From contig JBLHWY010000003.1 of NCBI GenBank assembly GCA_047629195.1, positions 1 to 64,000 of the forward strand: DNA of 64,000 nucleotides. Reading direction: 5' to 3'. Below the pieces are notes generated by a model that ran no database searches, was not told the DNA's origin, and worked only from the letters and a program-made list of their open reading frames with translations. This stretch comes from UBA4582 sp047629195. Lineage in GTDB: Bacteria > Pseudomonadota > Gammaproteobacteria > Pseudomonadales > Azotimanducaceae. Made by a program: the position numbers and the translations under genes. This document shows positions 62,879 to 64,000 of the stretch, piece after piece. Numbering within the stretch: position 1 is the stretch's first letter; each line of letters begins with the position of its first letter.

Positions 62879-64000
62879 CTAATAAGTGACGGGACCACCC
62901 GGTAGGATAACCCCTACCTTGTCAGCGTAGGCATACCATTCCTTTATCAGCGTGTTGGTGGTTGCTGGGTGAAGACTGGCGAGATCATGCTGTTCGCCGG
63001 GGTCCTTAGATAAATCATACAGCTGCCATTCATTGGTGCCATATGGCTCGGCCTGTAACAATAATTTCCACTTACCCTGCTGGACGCCGCGCCTGCCGAA
63101 GGTTTCGAAGGCGATGGCCTCGTTGGCAAGGTAAGGCGAATCTCCCCCCTGCCAGCGTGTTAGTAAGGATCTGCCCATCATAGATGTTGGCTTTTCTCCA
63201 CCGGCTAATTCTATGAATGTGGGTGCAAGATCCATGACTCTGAAATAGCTGTCATCTATAGCAGCGTCTACCGAAGTGCTGGCCGATATTTGCTGTTGAT
63301 TTGTCGTTAGGTAGGGTTTCGGCAATTTAATGAACGCAGGTACGCGAATACCACCTTCGGAAACTTTGCTTTTAGATCCTCTAAATGGCGCCGCTGTGGC
63401 CCGTGCCCAAGAAGGGCCCAGGCTTGTGTAGGAGTTCCGAGTACCGATTGACGGAACGGAATTATCAAAGTTAGCTGGGATCCACTGCGGATTAGTTGAA
63501 TAGTTTTCCATTTCGTGGCCTTCTGCGCCATTGTCAGAAAGAAAAACAATGAGTGTGTTTTCCAGCTTGCCGCTCCTGTTAAGCTCTGAAATCACACGAC
63601 CAATATTCTCATCCATGCGATCAACCATCGCGGCGTATGTTTCCATTTTGGCTTGAGCTGTTTGCTTCTCCGCTTCACTCAAGGTATTCCAGGGCTTCAT
63701 GCCGGCCTCGAAATCGACAGCTGCCGCATCTGCTGGTACAACACCGGCCTGCTTCGCTCCGAGCATTCGTTTTCTTCGAAGTGCATCCCAGCCGTCTTTG
63801 TATTGTTCACGATATTTCTCGATGGAAGCAGTAGGCGCTTGTAGCGGCCAATGCGGGGCTGTATAGCCAAGGTAGGCAAAAAAAGGCTGGCCCTCGGGCG
63901 TTGCGTCAATATAAGAAAGTACTTTGTCCGTCATGTAGTCGGACGAATAAAAATCATCCGGTAGCGCTGCAGGTAGGTCATCTTCTAACCATCGAGCTTT
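62879..64000 (-). CDS. Arylsulfatase-family protein (N-terminal part outside window)
   Basis: The frame is open from the window edge at 64000, so the N terminus with the catalytic Cys-x-Pro-x-Arg is missing. The visible ~373 residues have FFAYLGYTAPHWPLQAP (metal/substrate loop of sulfatases), AAMVDRMDENIGRVI, VFLSDNGAEG (DNGxE, metal Asp-Asn), FRGSKSKVSEGGIRVPAFI (Lys and RVP) and QGKWKLLLQAEPYGTNEWQLYDL at the C-terminal strand. It would hydrolyse sulfate esters, possibly of algal polysaccharides. Likely exported, but the signal is outside. The ATG at 63934 is internal, not the start. Confidence 0.92.
   Translation of the reverse strand, partial: KARWLEDDLPAALPDDFYSSDYMTDKVLSYIDATPEGQPFFAYLGYTAPHWPLQAPTASIEKYREQYKDGWDALRRKRMLGAKQAGVVPADAAAVDFEAGMKPWNTLSEAEKQTAQAKMETYAAMVDRMDENIGRVISELNRSGKLENTLIVFLSDNGAEGHEMENYSTNPQWIPANFDNSVPSIGTRNSYTSLGPSWARATAAPFRGSKSKVSEGGIRVPAFIKLPKPYLTTNQQQISASTSVDAAIDDSYFRVMDLAPTFIELAGGEKPTSMMGRSLLTRWQGGDSPYLANEAIAFETFGRRGVQQGKWKLLLQAEPYGTNEWQLYDLSKDPGEQHDLASLHPATTNTLIKEWYAYADKVGVILPGGPVTY

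Noticed and set aside
1..64000. CRISPR arrays, tRNA or rRNA genes, insertion sequences
   Set aside because: No repeat-spacer pattern, no cloverleaf or rRNA-like stretch and no transposase frame found by eye.

Overview
The window reads as a chromosomal segment of a Gram-negative, probably aquatic, gammaproteobacterium-like heterotroph. The signs are many Sec signal peptides and lipoproteins, a TonB-dependent receptor relic, a periplasmic multiheme cytochrome, YceH, GlpE, an ACS-type MFS carrier and paired NhaC-type antiporters. Base composition looks intermediate throughout. I see no rRNA, tRNA, CRISPR array, insertion sequence or phage module. The taxon is an inference, since no phylogenetic marker is present.

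Layout. 1-5 kb: 3'-truncated class V aminotransferase, a polar amino-acid ABC transporter made of one fused binding-protein/permease plus its ATPase, and a membrane GGDEF-EAL protein. 5-9.2 kb: a methyltransferase broken by two compensating homopolymer frameshifts, a Sel1/TonB-C protein, a class I aminotransferase and a uracil-DNA glycosylase-family protein. 9.3-16.8 kb: an SDR, a tightly packed operon (GST, secreted M24 peptidase, NeuD-like acyltransferase, second GST), a class II aldolase, and an antiporter followed by an AhpD-like protein. 17-27 kb: two lipoproteins (YD-like; PKD-cyclophilin), NhaC, an exported flavin-reductase-like protein, a GrdB-family gene with an in-frame UGA, and a small copper-type DUF2946/TonB-receptor locus in decay. 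27-37.3 kb: YceH, two MFS carriers, hydrolase, SDR, CYTH, cupin, GNAT, DUF5329, rhodanese, and a 2-oxoglutarate oxygenase with a VOC protein. 37-41 kb: S9 peptidase and a MATE pump translationally coupled to an HxlR regulator with a palindromic operator. 41-49 kb: four consecutive family III CoA-transferases, an octaheme TPR cytochrome and a lone solute-binding protein, all co-oriented. 49-64 kb: nitroreductases, a sensor histidine kinase without a partner, PhyH dioxygenase, enoyl-CoA hydratase, SulP carrier, LanC-like protein, ketopantoate reductase, Fe-ADH, a cysteine-repeat secreted protein with a coupled small gene, and a 5'-truncated sulfatase.

The strongest unusual signal is the GrdB-like gene at 21259-22452. 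A single TGA interrupts an otherwise continuous 397-codon frame exactly at a U-P-L-C redox motif, and a hairpin with a G-U-containing apical loop follows 18 nt later, as expected for a bacterial SECIS. Standard gene callers would split it into two genes. Second is the CoA-transferase block, where the presumed catalytic position alternates Gln-Glu-Gln-Glu in transcription order, suggesting a duplicated pair of heterodimeric enzymes, each with one active and one inactive subunit.
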